64,000 bases of DNA from DATBGO01 sp036558005 (GTDB taxonomy: Bacteria; Actinomycetota; Actinomycetes; Streptosporangiales; Streptosporangiaceae), in assembly GCA_036558005.1 (NCBI GenBank), contig DATBGO010000335.1:19197-83196 (forward strand). The letters run 5' to 3'. The notes below the pieces were generated by a model. It saw nothing but the letters and a program-made list of their open reading frames with translations. It made no database searches and was not told where the DNA came from. Numbering within the stretch: the stretch's first letter is position 1; each line of letters begins with the position of its first letter. Shown in pieces: positions 42,857-51,900 of the stretch. Made by a program: the position numbers and the translations under genes.

Positions 42857-43899
42857 CCAGCCGGCCGGGCTACCCGGCGCTGCGCTGGGGCATCGCCGGG
42901 TACGGCGACGTGGTGCGGCGCCGGGCGCTGCCCGCGCTGGCCGCGCTGGGCCAGCCGGTGGCCGGCATCTGGGGCCGTGACCGGGCCAGGGCCGCGGCGC
43001 TGGCGGCCGGGCACCGGGCCGGGTTCGGCACCGAGGACTTCGACGTCCTGCTGGCCGCGGCCGACGCGGTCTACATCGCGACGCCGGTCAGCGCGCACGT
43101 CCCGCTGTGCGCCAGGGCGCTGCGGGCCGGGCGGCACGTGCTGGTGGAGAAACCGCTGGCCGGCGGGCTGCCTTACGACCTGGCGCGGCTTCAGGAGCTG
43201 GCCGCCGCCGCCGGGACCGTCGCGGCCGTCGCCTACTACCGCCGCCACAGCCCGGCGGCGCGGTTCCTGCGCGGACTGCTCGCCGCCGGGCACTGCCAGC
43301 GGGTGCGGCTGCGGTTCCGGTCGGCGTTCTCGCCCGCGCCCGGTGACCCGATGAGCTGGCGCACCGACATCAGCGTCGCGGGCGGCGGGGTGCTCGCCGA
43401 CGCCGGCAGTCACCGGATCGACCTGCTGTGCCTGCTGCTCGGCCCGCCTGGCCAGGTGGCCGGCGAGCTGACCGGGCTGTTCCCCGGCGGGGCGGAACGG
43501 CGGGCCCGCGTTGAGCTGCGCTGGCCCGGCGGCTGCCAGGCGCGGGCGCTGTTCGAATGGTCACCGCGCCCGGCCAGGGACGAGCTGACCATCACCGGGC
43601 CAGGCCTCCGGGTCGACTGCCCGGCGCTGGACTCCGGGCGGCTGCTGGTCACCACGGCGGCCGGCCGGGCCAGCCATCACCTGCCGCCCGCGGCCAACCC
43701 GGTCACGCCCGCGTTCGCGGACCTGATCGAGTGCGCGGCGACCGGCCGCGCGCCCGGATGCACGCTGGCCGACGCGGCGGTCACCGACACGATCATCGCC
43801 GCGGCGATGAGCTCCGCCGCGGGTGTCACGCCCGGAAGAAGCCGAGCTTCACCCCGATGGATCCAGCGATACGAGACAGGTCGCCCGGGTCACTGGTGA
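42853..43899 (+). CDS. Gfo/Idh/MocA-family oxidoreductase
   Basis: A 348-residue NAD(P)-dependent dehydrogenase. Rossmann block WGIAGYGDVVRRRALPAL at about 11-28, then HVLVEKPLAGG with the EKP motif, and GGGVLADAGSHRIDLLCLLLG with the active-site Asp/His. The family includes inositol and sugar dehydrogenases. GTG start overlaps the ADH stop by 4 bases. The last 25 residues overlap the convergent PIN gene by 74 bases and look unlike the family, so the tail may be a read-through end after a rearrangement. Confidence 0.87.
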   Translation: MTSRPGYPALRWGIAGYGDVVRRRALPALAALGQPVAGIWGRDRARAAALAAGHRAGFGTEDFDVLLAAADAVYIATPVSAHVPLCARALRAGRHVLVEKPLAGGLPYDLARLQELAAAAGTVAAVAYYRRHSPAARFLRGLLAAGHCQRVRLRFRSAFSPAPGDPMSWRTDISVAGGGVLADAGSHRIDLLCLLLGPPGQVAGELTGLFPGGAERRARVELRWPGGCQARALFEWSPRPARDELTITGPGLRVDCPALDSGRLLVTTAAGRASHHLPPAANPVTPAFADLIECAATGRAPGCTLADAAVTDTIIAAAMSSAAGVTPGRSRASPRWIQRYETGRPGHW

Positions 43900-44206
43900 C
43901 AACCGGAGCCTGGTAGCGGACGGCGGTAGCGACGACAATCGCGTCCACTACGTCGGCAGTGCCCGAGGCGGCGCAGGCCACGCCGGCGGCGCGGCCGGTG
44001 GCCTGGTCGTCGGGAAGGATGTCGCAGCCCTTCAGCACCCGGGAGATCTGGTGCTGCGGACCGCCGCGCCAGGCCTGGGCCAGCACGACAACGGGGACAA
44101 CCGGACGGATGCGCGCGCTGGTCAGCTCGTCATGCAAGGCGAGGAAGTCTGGATTCCGCCTTTCGGCGGCCAGCAGCGCGCCAGTGTCGTAGACGATGCC
44201 GGGCAT
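43826..44206 (-). CDS. PIN-domain ribonuclease toxin (VapC-like)
   Basis: A 126-residue PIN domain: MPGIVYDTGALLAAERR with the first Asp, VVLAQAWRGG, then ADVVDAIVVATAVRYQAPVVTSDPGDL with the second acidic cluster. It converges on the biosynthetic operon and overlaps its last gene by 74 bases. Its start overlaps the antitoxin stop by one base (TGATG). A Mg-dependent RNase toxin is expected. Confidence 0.87.
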   Translation of the reverse strand: MPGIVYDTGALLAAERRNPDFLALHDELTSARIRPVVPVVVLAQAWRGGPQHQISRVLKGCDILPDDQATGRAAGVACAASGTADVVDAIVVATAVRYQAPVVTSDPGDLSRIAGSIGVKLGFFRA

Positions 44207-44493
44207 CAGCCCGCCGCGCGCTCGGGCTGGTCGTCAAGCAGCCCCGACTCGGCCAGGAACTGGCGGGCGCGCTGGCGGGATTTGTCCGGCAGCGGGCCGT
44301 GCTCGGCCTCGTATTCGGCGATCATCTCGCGGGACGCAGCCTGGCCGGCCGCGTGCCGGGCCGCGGCGCGAGCCTTCTCGGCCGCCGCCTCGGCCAGCCA
44401 GGCGGACACCGGCTTGCCCGCGTCAGCGGCCGCTGCCTTAATGATCTCCGCAACCTCGGGCGGAACCGAGATGGAAAGCTTGCGCACTGTCAT
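44206..44493 (-). CDS. Ribbon-helix-helix antitoxin of the PIN toxin
   Basis: A 95-residue protein from ATG 44493: MTVRKLSISVPPEVAEIIKAAAADAGKPVSAWLAEAA, a ribbon-helix-helix DNA-binding domain, followed by an acidic C-terminal tail (EYEAEHGPLPDKSRQ, FLAESGLLDD) for toxin binding. A GTG at 44509-44511 would add six residues and would be inside the operator palindrome. No clear ribosome site is seen for either start. Confidence 0.85.
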   Translation of the reverse strand: MTVRKLSISVPPEVAEIIKAAAADAGKPVSAWLAEAAAEKARAAARHAAGQAASREMIAEYEAEHGPLPDKSRQRARQFLAESGLLDDQPERAAG

Positions 44494-44508
44494 GGAACCA
44501 GGATAGCT

Positions 44509-44534
44509 CACGGTAGGAACACCTTCCTACCGTG
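44509..44534. promoter_or_regulatory. Perfect palindrome upstream of the RHH antitoxin
   Basis: Arms CACGGTAGGAA (44509-44519) and TTCCTACCGTG (44524-44534) with a 4-base centre. Ribbon-helix-helix antitoxins bind such palindromes, so this is the likely operator of the pair. Confidence 0.7.
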
Positions 44535-44595
44535 CGTGCCGTCAACCCTAATGCCTGCCTCAAGCCTGGTCCCGGAGGTCGGCCGGTGGCGGGGA

Positions 44596-47500
44596 CTAGC
44601 CGGGCTGGGTGAGGGTGGCGAGCCGCTGGCGCAGGTCGCCGGCTCGGCGGGCGTCGACGGGCTCGAGCAGGGTCAGTGCCCGGGTCCAGGCCGCGCGGGC
44701 CCGCGCCTGCTGCCCGGCCGACAGCTCGGTCTCGCCGAGGCCGGCCAGCGCGGTGGCGAGCATGACCGGCATCTGGCCGGAGGACAGCAGCCCGACGGCG
44801 CGGTCGAAGTGCTCCCTGGACCGGCCCAGGTCGCGATCGCGGTACAGCTCGCCGAGGCTGATCATGATCTTGGACTCGGTCTGGGTGTCGGCGTAGTCGC
44901 GCACGATGGCCAGCGCGGCCAGCAGCGCCCGCTCAGCGCCCGCCGGGTCACCCCGGCTGAGCAGCACCTTGCCCAGCCCGGCATAGGCGAAGCCCTCGCC
45001 GTTGCGGAACCCGATCTGCTGGCAGATCACCGCCGCCTGCCGGCACCAGCGCTCGGCTTCGGCCGGGCGGCCCGCGGCCGTTCCGGTGCTGCCCATGTTC
45101 ACCAGCAGGATCGCCTGGTTCATCCGGTCACCGGCGGCGGCGAACCCGGCCAGCGCGCGCTGGAAGCTGGCGCTGGCGGCGGCGAACTCGCCCTGCAGGT
45201 GCTGGGTGGCCCCCAGCCCCATCCACGCCTCCGCGACGAAGCCGCGGTCGAGCTCGTCGTCGGCCAGCTCGATCGCCGTCCTGGCCGCGGCGGCGGACTC
45301 CGCGAGCTGCCCGCGCGCCGCGTACACGCAGCTGAGGCCGAGCAGCGCCCTGGCCCGGGCCCGCTGGTCGGCGGCAGTCGCACCGGCCGCCAGCGCGAAC
45401 GCGGCGCTGAACGTCCCGGCCGCCGCGTCGTGCTCGTCCTGGACCAGGTGGCACTCGCCCAGGCTGCACAGCATCGCCGCCTCGGCGAGAGCGCTGCCGC
45501 TGGCCTGGGCGGCCGCCAGGCCCGCGGAGGCGGCCGCGTCCCAGTCCCGCAGGTGATGGTGCGACTCCAGGTAGCGCTGCAGGGTCAGCGCCAGGTCCCA
45601 GGCCAGGTCGTGCCAGCCGCGCTCGGCCGCGCCGTGGACGGCGGCGACGAGCGTCGCGTGCTCGGTGGCGAACCAGCTCGCCGGGTCGGCGGGCTCCGGC
45701 AGCTGGACCGCCGGGGCGCTGGCCCGGTCGCTGGTGGCCAGCGGAACATGGCAGCGCAGCCGCTGGTCCATCGCGGCGGCGGCGGCCAGGCTGGCCCGGT
45801 ACGCGCGGCAGACCGCCTCGCGGGCCTCGGCCGGCGACCCCGCTGCCGCGGTCACGTCGCGGATGTACAGCCGGAACAGCTGGTGGAACCGGAACCGCGG
45901 GACATCCAGCGCCCGGCCCGCCGTGACGGTCAGCAGGCGCGCCTGGACCAGCCCGTCGATCAGGTCCTCGGCCTCGCGGACGGTAGTCCCCAGGGCCGCG
46001 GCCCCGAGCCAGGCGCCGAAGTCAGGCAGGCCGAGCATGCCCAGGATGCGCAGCGCGCGCTGCTGCCCGTCGTCCAGGCCCCGGTAGGCGAGGTCGAAGC
46101 TGCTGCGCAAGGCCACCCCGGTGACGGCCAGCTCGTCCAGCCGGGTCTGCTCGTCGTCCAGCCGCGCGGCCAGCCAGCTGAGCGACTGATGGCCGCGCGA
46201 TGCCAGCCGGGTGCCGGCGATCCGGATCGCCAGCGGCAGCCCGGCGCACAGCTCGGCCACCCGCGCGGCGGCGTCCGGCTCGGCCCGCACCCGGCCCGGG
46301 CCGATGACCGAGGCCAGCAGCTCGACGCCCTCCTCCGGGCCGAGCGGCGTCAGCTCGACGTTCGGCCAGCACTGCAGGCCGGCCAGGAGGGACCGGCTGG
46401 TGATCAGCAGCCCGCAGCTGGGGCTGGCCGGGAACAGCGGCAGCACGTGCCCGGCGGTCTGCACGTTGTCCAGGACCAGCAGCATCCGGCGGCCCGCGCA
46501 CACCGACCGCAGCATGGCCGCGCGCCCGGCCGGCGTGGCTGGTATCGCGGCCGGGGCGAAACCGAGCCCGGCGAGCACCTGGCCGAGCGCACCATGCGGG
46601 TCGACCGTGCCCAGGTCGTCCCCGCCCAGGTCAAGGTAGATCTGGCCGTCAGGGAACTCATCCCTGAGCTGATGCGCCACGTGCACCGCGAGGGTGCTCT
46701 TGCCGGTTCCGGGCATGCCGGTGACCGACGCGACGGCCGGCCACGCCCCGGCCGAGCCCGCGCACAGCAGCCCGGCCACGGTCTTGACCGCGTCGTGCCG
46801 GCCGGCGAAGTCGGGCACGTCGGGCGGCAGCTGGAACGGCCGGAACGGGGCGCCGAGAGCGCTGGCGGTGCTCGCCCCGGCCGGGCCCGGCGCTCCGGCC
46901 GCGCCCGGCGTCACCTCGCCGCGCAGGATCGACTGCTGTATCTCCTGCAGCTCGCCGCCGGGCTCGATGCCCAGCTCGGTCACCAGCAGCTGGCGGGCCT
47001 GCTGGTAGACCTCCAGCGCGGAGGCGTTCTCGCCAGCCTGGCTCAGCGCCGTCATCAGCAGCGCGTAGCCGTGCTCGCCCAGCGGATTCCGGCGCACGTG
47101 CGTCCGCAGCGCGCTGATGACCTCCGGCCGGCTGCCGGTCTTGATGCAGGCCTCGAAGTACGTCTCGCGGGCGTTGCGGCACTCGTCGGCGATCCCGGTG
47201 CGCGCCGCCTCCAGGACCGGCCCCGCGGCGACGCCGGCGAAAGCGCCGCCGGCCGCCAGCAGCGGCTGCAGCGGCTCCAGCGCGGTGACGGCGGCAGCGG
47301 GGTCGGCGCGGTCCAGCGCCGCCCTGGCTTGCTGGTAACCATCGCGCAGCAGCCAGAGGTCAAACTCGCCGGGCCTGACCTCGAGCTGGTAGCCGCCGTT
47401 ACGGGTGCTGATCCGCGCCGCCACCTCGGCGGGCAGCTGGCGTCGCAGCTCGCTGGCATAGGTGCGCAGGTTGGCCAGCGCGTTGCGGGGCGGATCGGCC

Positions 47501-47661
47501 GGCCAGAGCTCGGCGATCAGCGACGACGCGGCCACGGTCTCGTTCGCGGCGGCCAGCAGCACCGCCAGCAGCGCACGCCGGCGGGGAGAGCCCAGCGGGA
47601 CCGCGGCGTGGCCGGCCAGCAGCTGAAACTCCCCGAGCCCCTGGAATTCGATCTTGATCAC
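44596..47661 (-). CDS. AfsR-type SARP regulator with NB-ARC and TPR domains
   Basis: A 1021-residue regulator from GTG 47661 (GCGAGG upstream). Order: winged helix at 1-95 (IEFQGLGEFQLLAGHAAVPLGSPRRRALLAVLLAA), BTAD at about 97-242, NB-ARC from about 285 with P-loop GMPGTGKST near 315 and Walker B MLLVLDNVQ, then helical and TPR-like repeats from about 640 to 1010 (LGECHLVQDEHDAAAGTFSAAFALA, LGLSCVYAARGQLAESAAAARTAIELA). Full-length AfsR/SARP architecture. It is likely a pathway regulator; it lies between the biosynthetic operon and the epimerase. Heptamer repeats upstream may be its own binding site. Confidence 0.9.
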   Translation of the reverse strand: MIKIEFQGLGEFQLLAGHAAVPLGSPRRRALLAVLLAAANETVAASSLIAELWPADPPRNALANLRTYASELRRQLPAEVAARISTRNGGYQLEVRPGEFDLWLLRDGYQQARAALDRADPAAAVTALEPLQPLLAAGGAFAGVAAGPVLEAARTGIADECRNARETYFEACIKTGSRPEVISALRTHVRRNPLGEHGYALLMTALSQAGENASALEVYQQARQLLVTELGIEPGGELQEIQQSILRGEVTPGAAGAPGPAGASTASALGAPFRPFQLPPDVPDFAGRHDAVKTVAGLLCAGSAGAWPAVASVTGMPGTGKSTLAVHVAHQLRDEFPDGQIYLDLGGDDLGTVDPHGALGQVLAGLGFAPAAIPATPAGRAAMLRSVCAGRRMLLVLDNVQTAGHVLPLFPASPSCGLLITSRSLLAGLQCWPNVELTPLGPEEGVELLASVIGPGRVRAEPDAAARVAELCAGLPLAIRIAGTRLASRGHQSLSWLAARLDDEQTRLDELAVTGVALRSSFDLAYRGLDDGQQRALRILGMLGLPDFGAWLGAAALGTTVREAEDLIDGLVQARLLTVTAGRALDVPRFRFHQLFRLYIRDVTAAAGSPAEAREAVCRAYRASLAAAAAMDQRLRCHVPLATSDRASAPAVQLPEPADPASWFATEHATLVAAVHGAAERGWHDLAWDLALTLQRYLESHHHLRDWDAAASAGLAAAQASGSALAEAAMLCSLGECHLVQDEHDAAAGTFSAAFALAAGATAADQRARARALLGLSCVYAARGQLAESAAAARTAIELADDELDRGFVAEAWMGLGATQHLQGEFAAASASFQRALAGFAAAGDRMNQAILLVNMGSTGTAAGRPAEAERWCRQAAVICQQIGFRNGEGFAYAGLGKVLLSRGDPAGAERALLAALAIVRDYADTQTESKIMISLGELYRDRDLGRSREHFDRAVGLLSSGQMPVMLATALAGLGETELSAGQQARARAAWTRALTLLEPVDARRAGDLRQRLATLTQPG

Positions 47662-47715
47662 TGGTGCCTCGCAAGAACTGCAAGTCAACCGTTGGGCCAT
47701 GACCGTACGCTGCCT

Positions 47716-47755
47716 GTGTATCGCGGGTGTATCACGGCCACATCGGATCCGTATC
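47716..47755. promoter_or_regulatory. SARP-like heptamer direct repeats with 11-base spacing
   Basis: GTGTATC occurs at 47716-47722 and 47727-47733, and weaker copies follow with the same 11-base period: CCACATC at 47738 and CCGTATC at 47749. SARP proteins bind heptamer direct repeats on one face of the helix at 11-base intervals. The site lies 55-95 bases upstream of the AfsR-type gene's start, suggesting autoregulation. Confidence 0.6.
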
Positions 47756-47847
47756 GGCCAGCCCTAGCGTGGGCGGTGACCTGGTCGGAAACCGGAACCA
47801 CCCGCGCCGCCGACGGCGGCGCCTGAGCCCTCTCCCTCGCCCCCTCG

Positions 47848-47891
47848 GGGCTGGCCGGGGCCGGGCAGCGCAGCCCGGTCCCGGCCAGCCC
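47848..47891 (-). terminator. Long GC hairpin downstream of the epimerase gene
   Basis: Stem of about 19 pairs: GGGCTGGCCGGGGCCGGGC (47848-47866) with GCCCGGTCCCGGCCAGCCC (47873-47891), including one G-T pair, loop AGCGCA. It lies 33 bases after the epimerase stop on the minus strand, so it is a probable intrinsic (U-less) terminator separating it from the AfsR-type gene. Confidence 0.7.
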
Positions 47892-47923
47892 GCCCCGCGC
47901 GGTCACGCGGCGCGCTGGCCGGG

Positions 47924-48760
47924 CTAGGCAGTGACGTGGTCACGCCAGGAGTGGGCTGGCTCGAAACCCAGCTCACGCCTGGCCCGGCCGCTCGACAGGA
48001 GACTGGCGTTACCGCTGATCTCGCTGGCCGCTGGCACGCCGGGGAACACCTCGCGCATCAGGTCCAGCGACGGCCGGGTCATGACGGTGTCCGCCGCCGC
48101 GATGACGAAGCTGGTGCTGCCGCTCAGCGGGGCGCCCAGTGCGAGCCGGCAGGCCGCGGCCGCGTCCCGCTCGTCAATGTAACCCCACAGGTTCCACTTG
48201 CGCAGCAGCGCGTCGTCCCAGTAGCCGCGGAAGTCCGGGTAGTCGGCGGGCCCGAGGATGTTCGAAAACCGGAGGGCGACGAACGGGATCCCGGACCAGC
48301 CCGAGATGTGCCCGGCGATCGTCTCGCTGGCGACCTTGGACAGCGCGTAGGAACTGCACGGCAGCGGATAGTGTTCCTCGTCCACCGGCGCGTACCGTGG
48401 CGGCACGTCGAACGGCAGGCCCAGCGTGGTCTCGCTGGAGGCCCACACCACCTGGCCCAGCCGCAGCTGCGCCGCCGCGCTGAACACGTTGTAGTTCATC
48501 GTGATGTTCGCGTTGAACGTCACCGCCGGGGTACGCAGTCCCGGCGCCGGGATGTTCGCCAGGTGAATGACCGCGTCACAGCCCTCCAGTGCCTCGGCCG
48601 CCTGGCCGTAGTCGGTCAGGTCGGCGCGCAGCAGCGGCGTGCCCAGGCCGCCGGCCGCGACCAGGTCGGTCGCCTGCACCTGGTGGCCGTGCTCCAGCAG
48701 ATCAGCCACCACGGCCCGGCCCGGCCGGCCAGCCGCCCCGGTGACGCACACCCTCGTCAT
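47924..48760 (-). CDS. NAD-dependent epimerase/dehydratase (SDR)
   Basis: A 278-residue extended short-chain dehydrogenase. NAD motif TGAAGRPG at 7-14, VIHLANIPAPG, active-site Ser in VVWASSETT and YALSK (Tyr-x3-Lys). The family works on nucleotide sugars. It could supply or modify a sugar for the glycosyltransferase of the nearby cluster, but it is on the other strand and may act elsewhere. Confidence 0.88.
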   Translation of the reverse strand: MTRVCVTGAAGRPGRAVVADLLEHGHQVQATDLVAAGGLGTPLLRADLTDYGQAAEALEGCDAVIHLANIPAPGLRTPAVTFNANITMNYNVFSAAAQLRLGQVVWASSETTLGLPFDVPPRYAPVDEEHYPLPCSSYALSKVASETIAGHISGWSGIPFVALRFSNILGPADYPDFRGYWDDALLRKWNLWGYIDERDAAAACRLALGAPLSGSTSFVIAAADTVMTRPSLDLMREVFPGVPAASEISGNASLLSSGRARRELGFEPAHSWRDHVTA

Positions 48761-48925
48761 CGCGCCTCTCCTCCTGCCTCAGCCGGTTGCCCGCCCGGAA
48801 TCATCGCCGCGCGGCCCGTCGTCCATATTCTGCGGGCGACCGGGGCGATTTTCCCGTTCTGGACACGACGAGGGGGGTTAGCCAGAATCAGATGGAGCGC
48901 ACCGGGCGGCGGACAAGGGGGCGCG
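48761..48925. promoter_or_regulatory. Promoter region of the giant toxin-like genes
   Basis: Between the divergent epimerase start and the leader frame. It includes an AT-richer stretch near 48825-48895 (CATATTCTGCGGG, GATTTTCCCGTTCTGG), where promoters for one or both directions may lie. No clear consensus is visible. Confidence 0.35.
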
Positions 48926-48961
48926 ATGGGGCGGCACGGCGGTGCGGGCGGACGCCGGTGA
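48926..48961 (+). CDS. 11-codon leader frame overlapping the first giant gene
   Basis: ATG at 48926 opens a frame MGRHGGAGGRR that stops at TGA 48959-48961, overlapping the GTG (48958) start of the giant gene as GTGA. A purine-rich AAGGGGGCG lies upstream. The second giant gene has an equivalent 11-codon frame (MRRNDGAGGRR) with the same overlap. Conservation of length, ending and overlap suggests translational coupling rather than chance. Confidence 0.5.
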   Translation: MGRHGGAGGRR

Positions 48962-51900
48962 GTCACGGGCGGTTCGCGGCCAGGATCGAGCACGAGGCTG
49001 AGCCGGGGCCTGGGCGCCGGGCGAGCACCGCTGAGCAGGCCGGCCGCGACCGGGCTGGCGGGCCTGGCCCGGTCAGCGCCGGCCTTTTACCAGACTCGGG
49101 ACCGGCTGGCGGCGGCCGGGCCGGCAACGGGATTCTCGCTGGTCCGGGCGGGCGTGGTGGTCCTGGTCGTGGTGGCCGGGCCGGGGCCGGGCACCCGCTG
49201 GCGGCGGGGTTGCTGCGGTTGCAGCGCAGCCACGGCAATCGTTACGTGCAGCGGCTGGTCGGGGCGCCGGCTCGTGCTCCTGAGCTGGCGGTAAAGCCCC
49301 GGCTGCGGCTGAGCCGGCCCGGTGATCGTTACGAGCGGGAAGCTGACCGGGTGGCCGCGGGCCTGGCCAGCGCCGCGAGCGAGCACACGGCCGGCGGCCC
49401 GGCCGGGGCGGCCGCGGCGGCCGGGCGAGTGCGCGCGGGGACCGCCCCGGCTGGCATCGCCCGCGTCGCCCGCCCCGGCGGCACCGGCGGCGGTGTGCTG
49501 GATCCGGCCCTGCACCGGCTGATAGCCGGCGCGCGGGGCGGAGGGCGGCCGCTGCCAGGGGAGGTGCGGCGGGGGTTTGAGCGGGGGCTGGGTGCGGGAC
49601 TGGCGGGGGTCCGCGTTCATACCGACGGGCGGGCTGCCGGGCTGAACCGGCGGCTGGGGTCGAGCGCGTTCACCACCGGCCAGGACATCTTCTTCGGCCG
49701 CGGTGAGTACGAGCCGGGCGGCGAGGCTGGCCGGGAGGTGCTCGCGCACGAGCTGGTGCACGTGGTGCAGCAAGCCGGCGGCGCGGGCGCGGACAGCGCC
49801 GGCCCGCTCGTCCAGCGGGGCAGGACGAAGAAGAAGGGCGGCAAGAAACCGAAGGCCAAGCCGAAGAGGCGTGACAAGGACGACGACGAGAGTTCCGTCA
49901 GCGAAAAGTCCTCGTCCGAGGAGTCCTCGTCCGAAAAGTCCTCCCTGGAGGAATCCTCGGACGAGTCCTCCGGCGACAAGCGCGGCAGCCGTAAGCGGCA
50001 GCGCTCGTCGGACTCCGAAGACGAAGCCAGGCCAGTTAAGAAGCTCAAGCGCACCAAGTCACAGCCGGCCAAGCGGAGCAGGTCGGATTCGTCTTCGTCC
50101 GACGACGCCAAGCCCAAGAAGGTCAAGGCCAAGAAGGCCAGGCTGAAGAAGGTCAAGGCCAAGAAGGTCAAGGCCAAGAAGGCCGAAGAGTCCGCCGGGG
50201 AGAGTTCCGAGCAGGAGGAGACGACCAGCACCGAGATCCCGGTCAAGTACCGCAGCCTGAAGCAGATGCAGGAGTTCCTCACCCGGAAAGGGCTCACGAC
50301 CGACAAGGAACCCGGGGCGCTTTCGGTCGGCGTCGTGGTCTGGAACATCAACCACCTCAAGGCCGCCCGCGGCGACGACGACAATGACGACGACGACGCC
50401 GACATCGACGACGACGAGTTCGACGTCGACGAGGCTGAGGTCGCGGGCAAGACGGCCAAGGGCGGCTACCAGCCCAAGGTCATCGGTAAGGCCATGGCGG
50501 ACCTGAAGAAAGCACTCGGCCAGCCTGGCGATCCGCTCAGCACGGCCATCGACGAGGTGCTCGCCGGACTGGACAAGGCGGAGAAGAGCAAGGCCGTCAG
50601 CAATACCCGCAGGGAGGTCAGCCAGCTCAAGCGGGACATCGCGGTGCTCGGCCAGCTCGATCTCGACAAGGTGCTCACGCCCGGGCTCGACGCCCTGGCC
50701 CAGCGGGTGAAGGACGGCGGCAAGTCACCGGTCGAGGTGCGCGCCCAGCAACTCGAAACCATCCGGCTGCTGGGCCGGGTGTGGAAGCGGCTCGACCGGC
50801 TGCGCACCTTCCTGATCACCGGCGACCCCAGGATCGCGCAGAAGAAGGCCGCGCGCGCCAGCATCCGCGGCGGGCTGAACAAGAGCCAGAAGAAAAGCAT
50901 CAGGACGGCCATTGACACACTGCTCGCCGGACTCCCCATAACAGATCTTGAGATCGCGGTGAGCGCGCTGAAGCGGGGCACGGTGGTCGACCTGGCCGCC
51001 AAGACGTTCTTCGACAGCCCTGCGGTGAACCTAGTGCTGATCAACGAGATGAACCTCGGGATCACGCACCTGGAATCGGCGGCCGAGCGCAGCAAGGGCA
51101 AGATCGACTTGAGCAAGGGGCCGATCATGCTGGCGAAGGGCAAGGCGGTCGGGAAGGGCGCCAAGCGCAAGTCGGCCGTCAAGACCGGGGCCGGCGATGA
51201 GGAGCAGCAGGTCGCGGGCCGGCAGTACGAGTACTACCCGGCGCTGCACCGCACCGGCGGAGAGCAGGGACTGGCCACCGCGGGGACGTTCTATGTCAGT
51301 ACGGCCGGCGAGTTCGCCGTGCAAAAAGGGAAAAAGAACACCGCGATCGCGTGGGACAAGGCCGGCCAGACCTTCCGCGGCATCGTGGTGCACCGGTACA
51401 AGCAGGGCGAGCAGGAGTTCTGGGCAGGCGTCCTGCACACCACGCCGGCCGGGAAGGACCTGGAGCGGACGAAGATCTGGCCGCAGATCGAGACCCCGCT
51501 GGCCAGGCTCAACGAGCTGGCCAAGCACTTCAAGATCCCGTTGCTGGTCGGCGGCGACTTCTACATCCCGGCTGAGGGGATCGTGAAGAAGCCGACCCAA
51601 GCCCAGCGCAAGGAAATCCTGGCGGCCAGCCCTGGCCTGCTCGGGCTCGTCAAGGCGTCGAACTTCGCCCGCAGCCTCTTCCTCTCCGCGCTGGCCGCGG
51701 ATATGCACAAGCCAGGGACACTCACGGCGCTCATCAAGTCCGCGGAAGAGTCGCGCGATCCCGATAAGCCGGGGAAGGGCGCCAGCCAGGGCACCGGCAC
51801 GCCCGGGAAGAAGTCGTCAGGGAAGAAGGCGGCCGCTAAGAAAGCACCCGCCAAGAAGGTGCCTGCCAAGAAAGTGCCTGCCAAGAAGAGCGCCACCGCA

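Noticed and set aside
44299..47826. 1175-codon plus-strand open frame
   Set aside because: It is antisense to the AfsR-type regulator and has no domain; high GC keeps such frames open.
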